DNA of 64,000 nucleotides from Parabacteroides sp. FAFU027 (lineage in GTDB: Bacteria; Bacteroidota; Bacteroidia; Bacteroidales; UBA7332). The stretch covers positions 248,001-312,000 of the forward strand of contig NZ_JAKZKV010000006.1 of assembly GCF_022808675.1 (NCBI RefSeq). Direction: 5' to 3'. Of this stretch, positions 26,616 through 34,645 are shown piece after piece; position 1 is the stretch's first letter, and every line of letters starts with the position of its first letter. The position numbers and the translations under genes are program-made. The notes below the pieces were generated by a model. That model made no database searches and was not told the DNA's origin. It saw nothing but the letters and a program-made list of their open reading frames with translations.

Positions 26616-26942
26616 ATGAATATAGATAACACAAAAGCGTTTAAAGCATTTACAAAATCATCAGGTCTAATTGTGCTAATATCTCTTTTTACTGCTTGCA
26701 ATAATCCAACATGCAAAGATTATGTTGAGAATGATTTCCGTAAACAATCATATAATATTGTTATTCTAGAGAAATATCAAGATACAAGATATTATAGAAT
26801 TATTGGAGTTGATAAATTAGGAAATCTAGATACTACAGAAGAATGTGCAATTCAAAAGGATTTATATGAAAAGGCAATGTTAGGAGATACGTTGAAAAAA
26901 GAAAGGTGCAAATTAGAAATGACCCCGTCGCACCGGATATAA
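26616..26942 (+). CDS. Small predicted lipoprotein, C-terminus formed by a repeat
   Basis: A 108-residue product with an N-terminal hydrophobic segment ending in the lipobox LFTAC (Cys28). The mature domain contains NIVILEKYQDTRYYRIIGVD and AMLGDTLKKERCKLEM, a layout seen in small Bacteroidales lipoproteins. The final residues (TPSHRI and stop) fall within inverted REP-like copy C, so the original C-terminus may have been replaced. Function is unknown. The start is followed by a second in-frame Met-free stretch, so the ATG at 26616 is the only reasonable choice. Confidence 0.5.
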   Translation: MNIDNTKAFKAFTKSSGLIVLISLFTACNNPTCKDYVENDFRKQSYNIVILEKYQDTRYYRIIGVDKLGNLDTTEECAIQKDLYEKAMLGDTLKKERCKLEMTPSHRI

Positions 26943-26990
26943 AACCGAATAAAAGAAGGTGAGCCGTTGGCGGGATTTGCAATCCCGCCT
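26922..26990 (-). repeat. REP-like element, copy C (inverted)
   Basis: Read on the minus strand it gives the hairpin GGCGGGATTGCAAATCCCGC (9 bp stem, 3-nt loop, 26969-26989), then AACGGCTCACC and TTTTATATCCGGTGCGACGG. This parallels copy D in block order but in opposite orientation. It lies directly upstream of the transposase gene. Confidence 0.8.
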
Positions 26991-27054
26991 TCTTCATGCT
27001 ATGAGCATTTGTAATGCGAAAAGAAATAACTTTGAAACATTTAAAGATCAAATA

Positions 27055-27597
27055 ATGAACATTGCAAACTGTATCACCGGAGAAGTCTGGTTCGTGACAG
27101 ACACCGTGGTCGACTGGGTGGATATATTTACCCGACCGAGGTATAAGCATATTATCATGGATTCATTACGGTATTGCCAGGCTGAAAAGGGATTGATCAT
27201 TTATGCGTGGGTGCTGATGTCGAATCATTTGCATATGATTGTCGGCTCGGAAGGCGATGATAAAGTGTCGGATATAATGCGGGATTTCAAGAAGTTTACG
27301 AGCAAGGAAATTCTTCGTACCTTGCAGACGGATCCACAGGAAAGTAGGCGGGAGTGGATGCTTAATCGCTTCGAATACGCCGGTCGTAACGATAAGAAGA
27401 TCAAGAACTATCGTTTCTGGCAGGAAGGGAATGATCATCAGGAGATATTTCTTGTCGATTATTTTGATCAGAAGCTCAATTATATCCATAATAATCCCGT
27501 TACGGCTGAACTGGTCAATCGCCCCGAAGATTACCGGTATAGCTCTGCGATTGATTACGCGGGAAGCTCGGGATTGCTGAAAGTGATGGTGGTTTAG
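27055..27597 (+). CDS. REP-associated tyrosine transposase (RAYT, Y1_Tnp)
   Basis: A 180-residue single-strand transposase of the IS200/RAYT (HUH) family. The HUH metal motif is HLH at residues 58-60 in VLMSNHLHMIVG, and the probable nucleophile is Tyr143 in KLNYIHNNPV. The C-terminal RPEDYRYSSAIDYAG is a standard RAYT ending. I start at 27055 because EVWFVTDTVVDWVDIF begins the family domain shortly after; ATGs at 27001 or 26959 would add repeat-derived residues. A TAACTTTG element sits at 27027-27034. It is flanked by inverted copies C and D of a REP-like hairpin, as expected for a domesticated transposase and its targets. Confidence 0.88.
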   Translation: MNIANCITGEVWFVTDTVVDWVDIFTRPRYKHIIMDSLRYCQAEKGLIIYAWVLMSNHLHMIVGSEGDDKVSDIMRDFKKFTSKEILRTLQTDPQESRREWMLNRFEYAGRNDKKIKNYRFWQEGNDHQEIFLVDYFDQKLNYIHNNPVTAELVNRPEDYRYSSAIDYAGSSGLLKVMVV

Positions 27598-27630
27598 TTT
27601 GTTGTCGGATTACAAATCCTTATAGTATTT

Positions 27631-27697
27631 AAGAGGTGGGATTACAAATCCCACCGACGGTTTCGCTCCTTTTTACGATATATCCGACGGGACAGGA
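27631..27697 (+). repeat. REP-like element, copy D
   Basis: Perfect 9 bp stem GGTGGGATT / AATCCCACC with an ACA loop (27635-27655), then GACGGTTTCGCTCC and ATATATCCGACGGGACA. It lies just downstream of the transposase and abuts the DUF4253 remnant. Confidence 0.82.
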
Positions 27698-27699
27698 AA

Positions 27700-27915
27700 A
27701 TATCTGAATGGAAAGCGAAGTATGGATTAATCATAATAGGTTGTAGTGGAGATTGGCTTCAAATAGAATTTGACAAATTACCAACAGATTTAGACGCATT
27801 TGCAAAAGAAGTATATGAATTTTGTCCGGATTCTGTTGATCAAGGAGTAGGAACAATAGATAAACTAAAACAAACAATTAAGGAGATGAAAGGTGTTTGG
27901 TTGTGGTGGGATTAA
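27700..27915 (+). pseudogene. Remnant of a DUF4253-type gene (C-terminal ~70 codons)
   Basis: The frame reads SEWKAKYGLIIIGCSGDWLQ and ends with YEFCPDSVDQGVGTIDKL and WLWWD before a TAA stop. This matches my memory of the C-terminus of DUF4253 proteins, which end in a FCPD..DQGVGTI..WWD pattern. There is no start codon: the frame begins right after REP-like copy D, and copy E begins two bases after its stop. The rest of the gene is absent from the window. I read it as a truncated gene, by insertion or rearrangement at the repeats. Confidence 0.7.
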
Positions 27916-27916
27916 T

Positions 27917-27965
27917 TAGTTCCGGTTCCGCTACTTTCTACGGTGTATATATCCGATGGGACAAG
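27917..27965 (+). repeat. REP-like element, copy E (partial)
   Basis: Retains only the right-hand blocks TTCCGCTACTTTCTACGGTG and ATATATCCGATGGGACAAG shared with copies A and D; the left hairpin is missing. Confidence 0.7.
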
Positions 27966-27992
27966 AAGAATTAATATTTAAGACAATTAGAA

Positions 27993-28436
27993 ATGAAACC
28001 AAGATTAAAGTATAAAAGGATCGAAGATATTGACATGACAGGTAGAACTGTCAATGGGGTCTTACACCAAATTGTACACGAATTGAAAGTGATGAAGACT
28101 ACAGAGATTCATGTCGAGAATAACAAAGTGTTGTTTAAGAATAAAAGTTTCGAATGGAGATATAGCTGGGACCTTATGGGAATTGTAACCGATGGCTTTA
28201 TAGAGGTTGTAGAAACTCCTTCCGGTGCTCAACTATACATAGAATGTTACCATCCCTTTTGGTCTCACTTCATTTTTATTTTAGTTGGTTTAGTTGTGGC
28301 ATTTACAACAGGAGCATATGTAATATCTTTCCTTTTTAGTTTGGGAAGTTTAGCGAGCATAGCTATAGCTAATTCCATGGTTTCAAATGGATGTGATGAT
28401 ATGATCTCAAGAATAATACCAACGCAAAATGATTGA
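27993..28436 (+). CDS. Small hypothetical membrane protein (paralogue 1)
   Basis: A 147-residue protein with a soluble N-terminal ~90 residues containing FEWRYSWDLMGIVTDGFIEV, then two membrane segments (about 90-108 and 112-130). No signal peptide and no recognised family. The next gene has the same length, topology and a corresponding FQLTLMGVLSGGEFDI stretch, so the two are probably diverged tandem paralogues. The stop overlaps the next start by 8 bp. AT-rich, in the accessory island. Confidence 0.55.
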   Translation: MKPRLKYKRIEDIDMTGRTVNGVLHQIVHELKVMKTTEIHVENNKVLFKNKSFEWRYSWDLMGIVTDGFIEVVETPSGAQLYIECYHPFWSHFIFILVGLVVAFTTGAYVISFLFSLGSLASIAIANSMVSNGCDDMISRIIPTQND

Positions 28437-28920
28437 TTTAAATAAGGATACATTTATGGCGAAGATTCAAATAAATAGTTTTCGGTTAGAAATAAAACAG
28501 TTGCTCATGCACTATTCGATCTGTAAAATCGCATTGCCTGAGGAAAAGAGTATTGACGATATAAAGTCAGATATAAAAGAAGAATTAGGTTATTTGGAAG
28601 CCAGGAATATTCAATCGGTTGATAACCGGATTACCTTTCGAAATAGTATAATTGACAGGAAGTTTCAACTTACTCTGATGGGTGTATTAAGTGGTGGTGA
28701 ATTTGATATAATTCAATCAAATGGTAAATCAGAATTGGACTTCAGATGTAACTATTCTCTTATGTATGATTTAGCCTTTATAGTGTTGGGTATCGTATTT
28801 TCAATCTTCATAAATACGCAATATTCTATTTGGTGTTTAGGGGGAGTTATTGGTTTTTTCTTGAGATTATATGTTGTCTCTACAAAATGTAATGAGTTGA
28901 TTACTAAAATAACTGGATAA
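28429..28920 (+). CDS. Small hypothetical membrane protein (paralogue 2)
   Basis: A 163-residue protein with a soluble charged N-terminal part and two C-terminal membrane segments (about 115-133 and 136-152). It resembles the gene upstream in layout and in the LMGVLSGGEFDI block. The start ATG overlaps the previous stop (ATGATTGA), suggesting coupling; a second ATG nine codons later (MAKIQINSF) is an alternative. No family recognised. Confidence 0.55.
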   Translation: MIDLNKDTFMAKIQINSFRLEIKQLLMHYSICKIALPEEKSIDDIKSDIKEELGYLEARNIQSVDNRITFRNSIIDRKFQLTLMGVLSGGEFDIIQSNGKSELDFRCNYSLMYDLAFIVLGIVFSIFINTQYSIWCLGGVIGFFLRLYVVSTKCNELITKITG

Positions 28921-28974
28921 CTCTTCGTTGCCGGTAGGCTGCGATAACCGTAGTTCGGTCGTTAGGTCGTTTGG

Positions 28975-28991
28975 CATAGCGTCTCGCTATG
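28975..28991. repeat. Short perfect hairpin CATAGCG-TCT-CGCTATG
   Basis: A 7 bp stem with a 3-nt loop, followed 20 bp later by a GCAAGC...GCTTGC pair. It resembles a small interspersed palindrome at the edge of the accessory island; only one copy is visible here. Confidence 0.5.
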
Positions 28992-29042
28992 TCATTTCTA
29001 TAAGCAAGCCTCCCAGCTTGCAAAAGTATCGACAGTAAAAAT

Positions 29043-29081
29043 AAAAAAGCAGCTTCAGGATTAATTCCCTGAGCTGCTTTC
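29043..29081 (-). terminator. Terminator for the 29.1 kb gene
   Basis: On the minus strand AAAGCAGCT and AGCTGCTTT pair, with a further AGG/CCT inside, and a T run follows. Confidence 0.85.
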
Positions 29082-29107
29082 TTGTATACATAAGGTTCCT
29101 TTCCGTA

Positions 29108-29602
29108 TCAGATCAACTGCAACGGAATATCTTCCCGGTTTTGCATCAACCAGTTGCGCAAAGCATCGGTCATTTCCACACCGTTCTTGGGATTCTCACA
29201 ATAAGCGCTCACCTGCTTGATGGCGTATTCCTTTACCTTCTTGTCCCCTTTCTTCAGTTTGTGTTCCAGTGTGTATTGGGTAATCGCGGCCATATAAACC
29301 GGCAGAAGAGTCTGGTTGATTTTGCTCAGTTCGGCAACGGTTTCATCTAAATCGAAAGTGTAGTCAGGAGTCCCTTGCATCCACTGGAACATAAAATTAG
29401 CCGCGATATCGCGCTTCTCCTTCTCCTTCGTAACCGGATTGTTGAGCAGGTATTTGCAGCAGGCAGTGACTGACTTTTCGGCTTTGGCATAATCCTTCGG
29501 TTGGGTCATGCGTAGCTCTTTCAACTTAGAGAAGTTCTGGGCAAACGAATTGGAGATAAATCCAATCAGGATTAGGCTGAGTGCAATGATTTTTAGCTTC
29601 AT
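29108..29602 (-). CDS. Hypothetical periplasmic protein
   Basis: A 164-residue protein. I chose the ATG at 29602 because it opens a clean signal peptide (MKLKIIALSLILIGFISN, cleavage after SFAQ); the frame extends upstream without signal character. The mature protein looks all-helical, with LRMTQPKDYAKAEKSV and MFQWMQGTPDYTFDLDE. No catalytic motif or known domain is seen. It has its own terminator and runs divergently from parC. Confidence 0.7.
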   Translation of the reverse strand: MKLKIIALSLILIGFISNSFAQNFSKLKELRMTQPKDYAKAEKSVTACCKYLLNNPVTKEKEKRDIAANFMFQWMQGTPDYTFDLDETVAELSKINQTLLPVYMAAITQYTLEHKLKKGDKKVKEYAIKQVSAYCENPKNGVEMTDALRNWLMQNREDIPLQLI

Positions 29603-29824
29603 ATTGAATAGGATTGATAATGAGTAAATAAGGAAGGACAAAAGATTGTCCGGGGTAAAATTAAGAAATATGACGATATAATGTTTCTGTGACCCACCAG
29701 AAAGATACAAAAGGGATACCTTATCATTCATTTCCGGATTCATGGCAGATCTTTTTTTATTTATTTAGCTCGCAAAATAACCTTCGGAGCTGTGGCATAA
29801 ATCTTTTCAAACGGGATAATTTAT

Positions 29825-29832
29825 TAATTTTG
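29825..29832 (+). promoter_or_regulatory. -7 element TAATTTTG for parC
   Basis: Fits the TAnnTTTG consensus 55 bp ahead of the start codon; a -33 TTTG is not obvious at the expected spacing. Confidence 0.5.
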
Positions 29833-29887
29833 CAGGAATCAGAATATTAACAGGCAGATTCCCCTAAAATAAGAAGAGCAAAGACCT

Positions 29888-32593
29888 ATGTCAGACGAAA
29901 TCCTGGACAACCTTCCCGAAGAAGAACCTATTGAAAACGAAGCAGTGGAGAACGAAGACACGGCTTCCGATTCATCCGCTCATTCCAAATACAGAGTTCC
30001 CGAGAAAACCGTGGAGGGGCTTAAATACCATCTCTCCGGTATGTATCAAAGCTGGTTTCTGGACTATGCATCATACGTAATTCTGGAACGTGCCGTGCCG
30101 CACATCAATGATGGACTAAAGCCCGTACAGCGACGTATCCTTCACTCGATGAAGCGACTCGACGACGGCCGCTACAACAAGGTGGCGAACATCATTGGTC
30201 ATACCATGCAGTTTCACCCGCACGGTGATGCTTCTATCGGCGATGCGTTGGTGCAACTCGGACAAAAGGATATTCTGGTGGATTGCCAGGGAAACTGGGG
30301 TAACATCCTGACCGGCGATGGTGCGGCTGCTCCCCGTTACATTGAGGCTCGCCTTTCGAAGTTTGCCCTCGATGTGGTCTTCAATCCCAAAACAACGGAC
30401 TGGAAACTCTCATACGACGGACGTAACAAGGAGCCGATTACCCTACCGGTGAAATTCCCGTTGCTGCTCGCTCAAGGCGTGGAAGGTATCGCCGTTGGTC
30501 TTTCGTCCAAAATTCTGCCGCACAACTTCAACGAATTGATTGAGGCTTCCATTTCCTACCTGAAAGGGGAATCGTTCCAGATTTATCCTGACTTTCAGAC
30601 GGGAGGTTATATCGATGTATGGAAATACAACGACGGCGAGCGCGGCGGTTCGGTAAAAGTCCGTTCCAAGATAGAGAAACGCGATAACAAAACGCTTGCC
30701 ATCACAGAGATTCCTTACGGAAAGACAACCTCGTCACTGATTGATTCTATCCTGAAGGCAACGGATAAAGGGAAAATCAAGATCCGCAAGGTGGACGACA
30801 ATACGGCGAAAGATGTGGAGATTCTGGTGCATCTGCAACCGGGCGTATCGTCTGACAAGACCATTGATGCGCTGTATGCTTTCACCGATTGCGAGGTGAG
30901 CATTTCACCAAACTGTTGCGTGATTTCGGATAACAGACCACACTTCCTGACAGTCAGTACCGTATTGAAACACAATACCGACCATACACTGCTTCTACTC
31001 CGTAGTGAGCTGGAGATTGAGAAAAACGAATTGCAGGAGCACCTGCACTTTGCATCGCTGGAGAAAATCTTCATTGAGGAGCGCATTTATAAAGATAAAG
31101 AATTTGAAAACTCCCGCTCGATGGATGAGGCGATAGCTCACATCGACAAACGATTGGAGCCGTTCAAGCCTAACTTCATCCGCGAGGTAACTTCCGATGA
31201 TATCCTTCGCCTGATGGAGATTAAGATGGGACGTATCCTGAAATTCAACTCCGACAAGGCGGAAGAGCACATTGCCAATATCCTGCAACAGATCGAAACC
31301 ATCGATCATCACCTGGCACACATCGTGGACTATACCATCGCCTGGTACCAGAAGCTGAAAGATAAGTACGGCAAATTCTTCCCTCGTATGACCGAAATCC
31401 GCAGTTTCGATACCATCGTGGCTACGAAGGTGGTAGAGGCCAACGAAAAGCTTTACATCAACCGTGAGGAGGGCTTCCTTGGTACATCGTTGCGTAAGGA
31501 TGAGTTTGTCTGCAACTGTTCGGACATCGACGATATTATCCTTTTCTATAAGGATGGAAAATACAAAATCGTGAAAGTCGCCGACAAGCTCTTTGTGGGC
31601 AAAGGAGTGATTCACGTCAATGTGTTCAAGAAAAACGATAAACGCACCATTTACAATGCCGTTTACCAGGACGGCAAAGGTGGAGCATATTACTTCAAAC
31701 GTTTTGCTGCAACCGGCCTCACCCGCGATAAGGAGTACGATATGTCGCAAGGCAAACCGGGATCGAAAGTGCTTTACTTCACCGCCAACCCGAACGGGGA
31801 AGCTGAGGTAATCCGCATTGTCCTGAAACCGAATCCGAGACTGCGCAAGACAGTATTCGAAGAAGACTTCAGTAAGCTGGCCATCAAAGGTCGCCAGTCG
31901 ATGGGGAATGTGTTGACCAAGAACGAAATCTTCCGCATTACATTGAAGATCCGTGGCGGTTCCACGTTGGGTGGACGTCAGGTGTGGTTTGACTGGGATG
32001 TCTTCCGCCTCAATTACGATGGACGCGGCGAGCATCTGGGAGAATTCCACAGCGACGATCTTATCCTGGTGGTGCTCAAAAACGGAGAGTATTATACTTC
32101 AAACTTCGATGCGGGTAATCACTACGAATCGAATATACAGCGCATTGAGAAGTTTGACCCGAATAAAGTGTGGTCCGTTGCATTGTTTGATGCCGACCAG
32201 GGTTATCCGTACATCAAACGTTTCAGCTTCGAAGCCTCTGCAAAGAAACAGAGCTTCCTCGGTGAGAATCCTAAATCGGAACTGTGGCTGTTGACTGATG
32301 AAACCTATCCGCGCTTCGAAGTGCTCTTCGGGGGAAGTGATAACTTCCGCGATCCGCTTGAGATTGACGTGGAAGAGTTTATCGGCGTGAAGAGCTTCCG
32401 GGCAAAAGGAAAACGGATTTCTACCTTTGCCATTGACAAGGTGACTGAACTGGAACCGACCCGTTTCCCCGAACCGGAAGAGGAGTCAATCGATTCAGAC
32501 GAGCCGGATGAAAATGTAAAGCCGACTGATCTGCCGGATGAATCGGATAATGAGATTATTGATGAAATTACCGGTCAGAAAAGACTTTTCTAA
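29888..32593 (+). CDS. parC: DNA topoisomerase IV subunit A
   Basis: A 901-residue type IIA topoisomerase A subunit, which cuts and religates DNA to decatenate chromosomes. The active-site Tyr is Y151 in APRYIEARL. The quinolone-determining stretch reads HPHGDASIGDA (residues 110-120), so Ala115 takes the place of GyrA Ser83 and Asp119 that of Asp87. The N-terminal ~40 residues are an acidic extension. The C-terminal domain lacks a clear GyrA box (QRRGGKG), which favours ParC over GyrA. No parE gene is adjacent. Confidence 0.9.
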   Translation: MSDEILDNLPEEEPIENEAVENEDTASDSSAHSKYRVPEKTVEGLKYHLSGMYQSWFLDYASYVILERAVPHINDGLKPVQRRILHSMKRLDDGRYNKVANIIGHTMQFHPHGDASIGDALVQLGQKDILVDCQGNWGNILTGDGAAAPRYIEARLSKFALDVVFNPKTTDWKLSYDGRNKEPITLPVKFPLLLAQGVEGIAVGLSSKILPHNFNELIEASISYLKGESFQIYPDFQTGGYIDVWKYNDGERGGSVKVRSKIEKRDNKTLAITEIPYGKTTSSLIDSILKATDKGKIKIRKVDDNTAKDVEILVHLQPGVSSDKTIDALYAFTDCEVSISPNCCVISDNRPHFLTVSTVLKHNTDHTLLLLRSELEIEKNELQEHLHFASLEKIFIEERIYKDKEFENSRSMDEAIAHIDKRLEPFKPNFIREVTSDDILRLMEIKMGRILKFNSDKAEEHIANILQQIETIDHHLAHIVDYTIAWYQKLKDKYGKFFPRMTEIRSFDTIVATKVVEANEKLYINREEGFLGTSLRKDEFVCNCSDIDDIILFYKDGKYKIVKVADKLFVGKGVIHVNVFKKNDKRTIYNAVYQDGKGGAYYFKRFAATGLTRDKEYDMSQGKPGSKVLYFTANPNGEAEVIRIVLKPNPRLRKTVFEEDFSKLAIKGRQSMGNVLTKNEIFRITLKIRGGSTLGGRQVWFDWDVFRLNYDGRGEHLGEFHSDDLILVVLKNGEYYTSNFDAGNHYESNIQRIEKFDPNKVWSVALFDADQGYPYIKRFSFEASAKKQSFLGENPKSELWLLTDETYPRFEVLFGGSDNFRDPLEIDVEEFIGVKSFRAKGKRISTFAIDKVTELEPTRFPEPEEESIDSDEPDENVKPTDLPDESDNEIIDEITGQKRLF

Positions 32594-32602
32594 CCTCATA
32601 TC

Positions 32603-32656
32603 AAAGAGCGCAATGCCTGATTTTTTTGTTATAAGAATCGGGTGTTGCGCTTTTTT
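32603..32656 (+). terminator. Terminator after parC
   Basis: AAGAGCGCAA and TTGCGCTTTT pair, with an inner CCTGATT/AATCGGG stem, followed by a T run. Confidence 0.85.
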
Positions 32657-32737
32657 GTTTGAAAGTATCACTACTGAGTCGGGATTTTCTGTTTTCAAGC
32701 GGTTATTAATTCAGTATAATTAATTTCAGGAGATGTA

Positions 32738-33580
32738 ATGAATTCCACAATGACCTACTATAGAATCTGTTTAGCGATACTTCTAACCGTTTGCCTCTCG
32801 CGGACTTCTTATTCGCAAGAGAGTGAAAACGGGAAATTGCAGACCCGGACATTGCTGTTTGGCCTTGGTCAAAGTTCTGTCATCGAAACCTATCTGAGTC
32901 CGTATAAATACACGGGAATAAACTACAGGCTTGATTTTAGTCTGGATAAGGATAGTAAAGACGGGTTGGTTACCTGGCAGCACGACATTAATCTGGATTA
33001 TGCCCACGCCAGCAACTATTCTGACCGCGGACTCTATCACACCGCTTTTCTGGATTACACCTTCTCTTATTTACGAAAAGTCGTTTCAACCGATAAGTTT
33101 CATGCAAAAATCGGACTGGCTCCTGACTTCCTTTTGGGTGTTGTTTATAATAACCGAAACGATAACAATCCGGCCGAAGCCAAGGTAAATCTCAATCTGG
33201 ATTTTGCCGGCAGGTTGGATTATCGCTTCCGGTGGAAACAAACTCCCATTTTGCTGAGCTATGATTTAAGAATGCCGGTTCTGGGTGCAGGATTCTCTCC
33301 GGATTACGGACAATCGTACTATGAGATATTTGAATTGGGCAACCGTTCGAATATTGTTCACCTGCTCTCCCTGCATAACCAATGGACGTTTAATAACAAG
33401 CTGACGATGGAACTACCCGTTGGAAAGTATTCGCTGAAGTTCGGTTATTTGTTTAATCTGTATCAGACCCGCATCAGCAACATCGAGACATCAGTGATGA
33501 ACCATAATCTGCTGATTGGCATTTCCGGAGATATTTTACATCTGAGTCGCAAGAAACATTTGCAGGGAAAATCGTTCTAA
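32738..33580 (+). CDS. Predicted outer-membrane protein (possibly DUF3316)
   Basis: A 280-residue exported protein with a signal peptide (about 1-26, ending SYSQ). The mature region is a series of amphipathic strands with many aromatic residues, for example KYTGINYRLDF and YLRKVVSTDKFHAKIGL, consistent with a small outer-membrane barrel. It resembles Bacteroidales proteins annotated as DUF3316; I cannot verify that. The S41 protease starts 6 bp after its stop, so they are co-transcribed. Confidence 0.65.
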   Translation: MNSTMTYYRICLAILLTVCLSRTSYSQESENGKLQTRTLLFGLGQSSVIETYLSPYKYTGINYRLDFSLDKDSKDGLVTWQHDINLDYAHASNYSDRGLYHTAFLDYTFSYLRKVVSTDKFHAKIGLAPDFLLGVVYNNRNDNNPAEAKVNLNLDFAGRLDYRFRWKQTPILLSYDLRMPVLGAGFSPDYGQSYYEIFELGNRSNIVHLLSLHNQWTFNNKLTMELPVGKYSLKFGYLFNLYQTRISNIETSVMNHNLLIGISGDILHLSRKKHLQGKSF

Positions 33581-33586
33581 CCGCCT

Positions 33587-34597
33587 ATGAAGAAGATAAT
33601 TTGCTTACTGTTTGCCGTAATCATGCTTTCCTGCATCAAGGAGCCTGATTATTCGAATACCCCAAAGGGAAACTTTGAGGCGCTCTGGCACCTGATGGAT
33701 GAACGGTATTGCTTTTTTACATATAAGAACATCAACTGGGATAGCATCCATAATGTCTATGCAAAGCGAATCAACGACAATATGAATGAGGAACAGTTGT
33801 TTGAGGTGTTGTCGAAGATGCTCAACGAGCTGAAGGATGGTCACGTCAATCTGTATGCGTCGTTTGATGTCTCCCGCTACTGGGCCTGGTTTGAGAAATA
33901 TGCGCCCAACTTCAACGATAGCATTGTCAAGAATAATTATCTGGGAACCGACTATAAGATAGCCTCGGGGATTGATTACAAAGTGCTCGATGACAATGTC
34001 GGGTACATGTATTATGAGAGTTTTGCCGATGCGGTGGGTGAAGGGAATCTGGATCAGATAATCTCTAAATTCAGCATCTGTAACGGGATTATTATTGATG
34101 TGCGGAATAATGGGGGAGGTGATTTGACGAATGTCAATGTGATTGCTTCCCGATTTATCAATGAACGGAAACTGGTCGGTTATATCTCCCACAAAACCGG
34201 AAAAGGTCACGACGACTTTTCTCCTCTGTTTCCCAAATACCTCGATGCAACTACACGCTTGCGATACCAGAAGCCGGTTATTGTATTGACAAACCGGCAA
34301 TGTTACAGTGCAGCGAATGACTTCATCAGTGTAATGAAGCAACTCCCCAACGTAACCATCATGGGTGATCGTACAGGAGGGGGCAGCGGTCTGCCTTTCC
34401 ACTCTGAACTGCCCAATGGATGGTCCATCCGTTTCTCTGCTTCCCCGATGTATGATGCGGATAAAACACAGACAGAGTTTGGAATTGATCCTGACGTAAA
34501 TGTGCAGATAAAAAGAAGCGATACACTGAAAGGACTGGATACCATTATTGAGGAAGCCCGGAAACTGATTGCCGAAAAGGCAAAACAATCGTTGTAA
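33587..34597 (+). CDS. S41-family peptidase, lipoprotein
   Basis: A 336-residue tail-specific-protease-like enzyme anchored as a lipoprotein (lipobox IMLSC, Cys16). The catalytic Ser is in TNRQCYSAANDF. Upstream, IIIDVRNNGGGDLTNV is the conserved strand-loop of C-terminal processing peptidases, and GDRTGGGSGLP follows it. There is no PDZ domain between the N-terminal helical part and the core, so it fits the short tricorn-core S41 subtype. It lies 6 bp after the DUF3316-like gene. Confidence 0.88.
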   Translation: MKKIICLLFAVIMLSCIKEPDYSNTPKGNFEALWHLMDERYCFFTYKNINWDSIHNVYAKRINDNMNEEQLFEVLSKMLNELKDGHVNLYASFDVSRYWAWFEKYAPNFNDSIVKNNYLGTDYKIASGIDYKVLDDNVGYMYYESFADAVGEGNLDQIISKFSICNGIIIDVRNNGGGDLTNVNVIASRFINERKLVGYISHKTGKGHDDFSPLFPKYLDATTRLRYQKPVIVLTNRQCYSAANDFISVMKQLPNVTIMGDRTGGGSGLPFHSELPNGWSIRFSASPMYDADKTQTEFGIDPDVNVQIKRSDTLKGLDTIIEEARKLIAEKAKQSL

Positions 34598-34638
34598 AAC
34601 AAAATCACCTGCTTCATCGAAGCAGGTGATTTTGTTTT
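34596..34638. terminator. Bidirectional terminator
   Basis: AAAACAAAATCACCTGCTTC and its reverse complement form a perfect stem around ATC, flanked by A and T runs. It separates the convergent S41 protease and pectate lyase genes. Confidence 0.92.
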
Positions 34639-34645
34639 GGGAATG

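Noticed and set aside
29888-32593. Annotation as gyrA.
   Set aside because: No clear GyrA box in the C-terminal domain and an N-terminal acidic extension; ParC is the better call, though GyrA/ParC assignment needs a tree.
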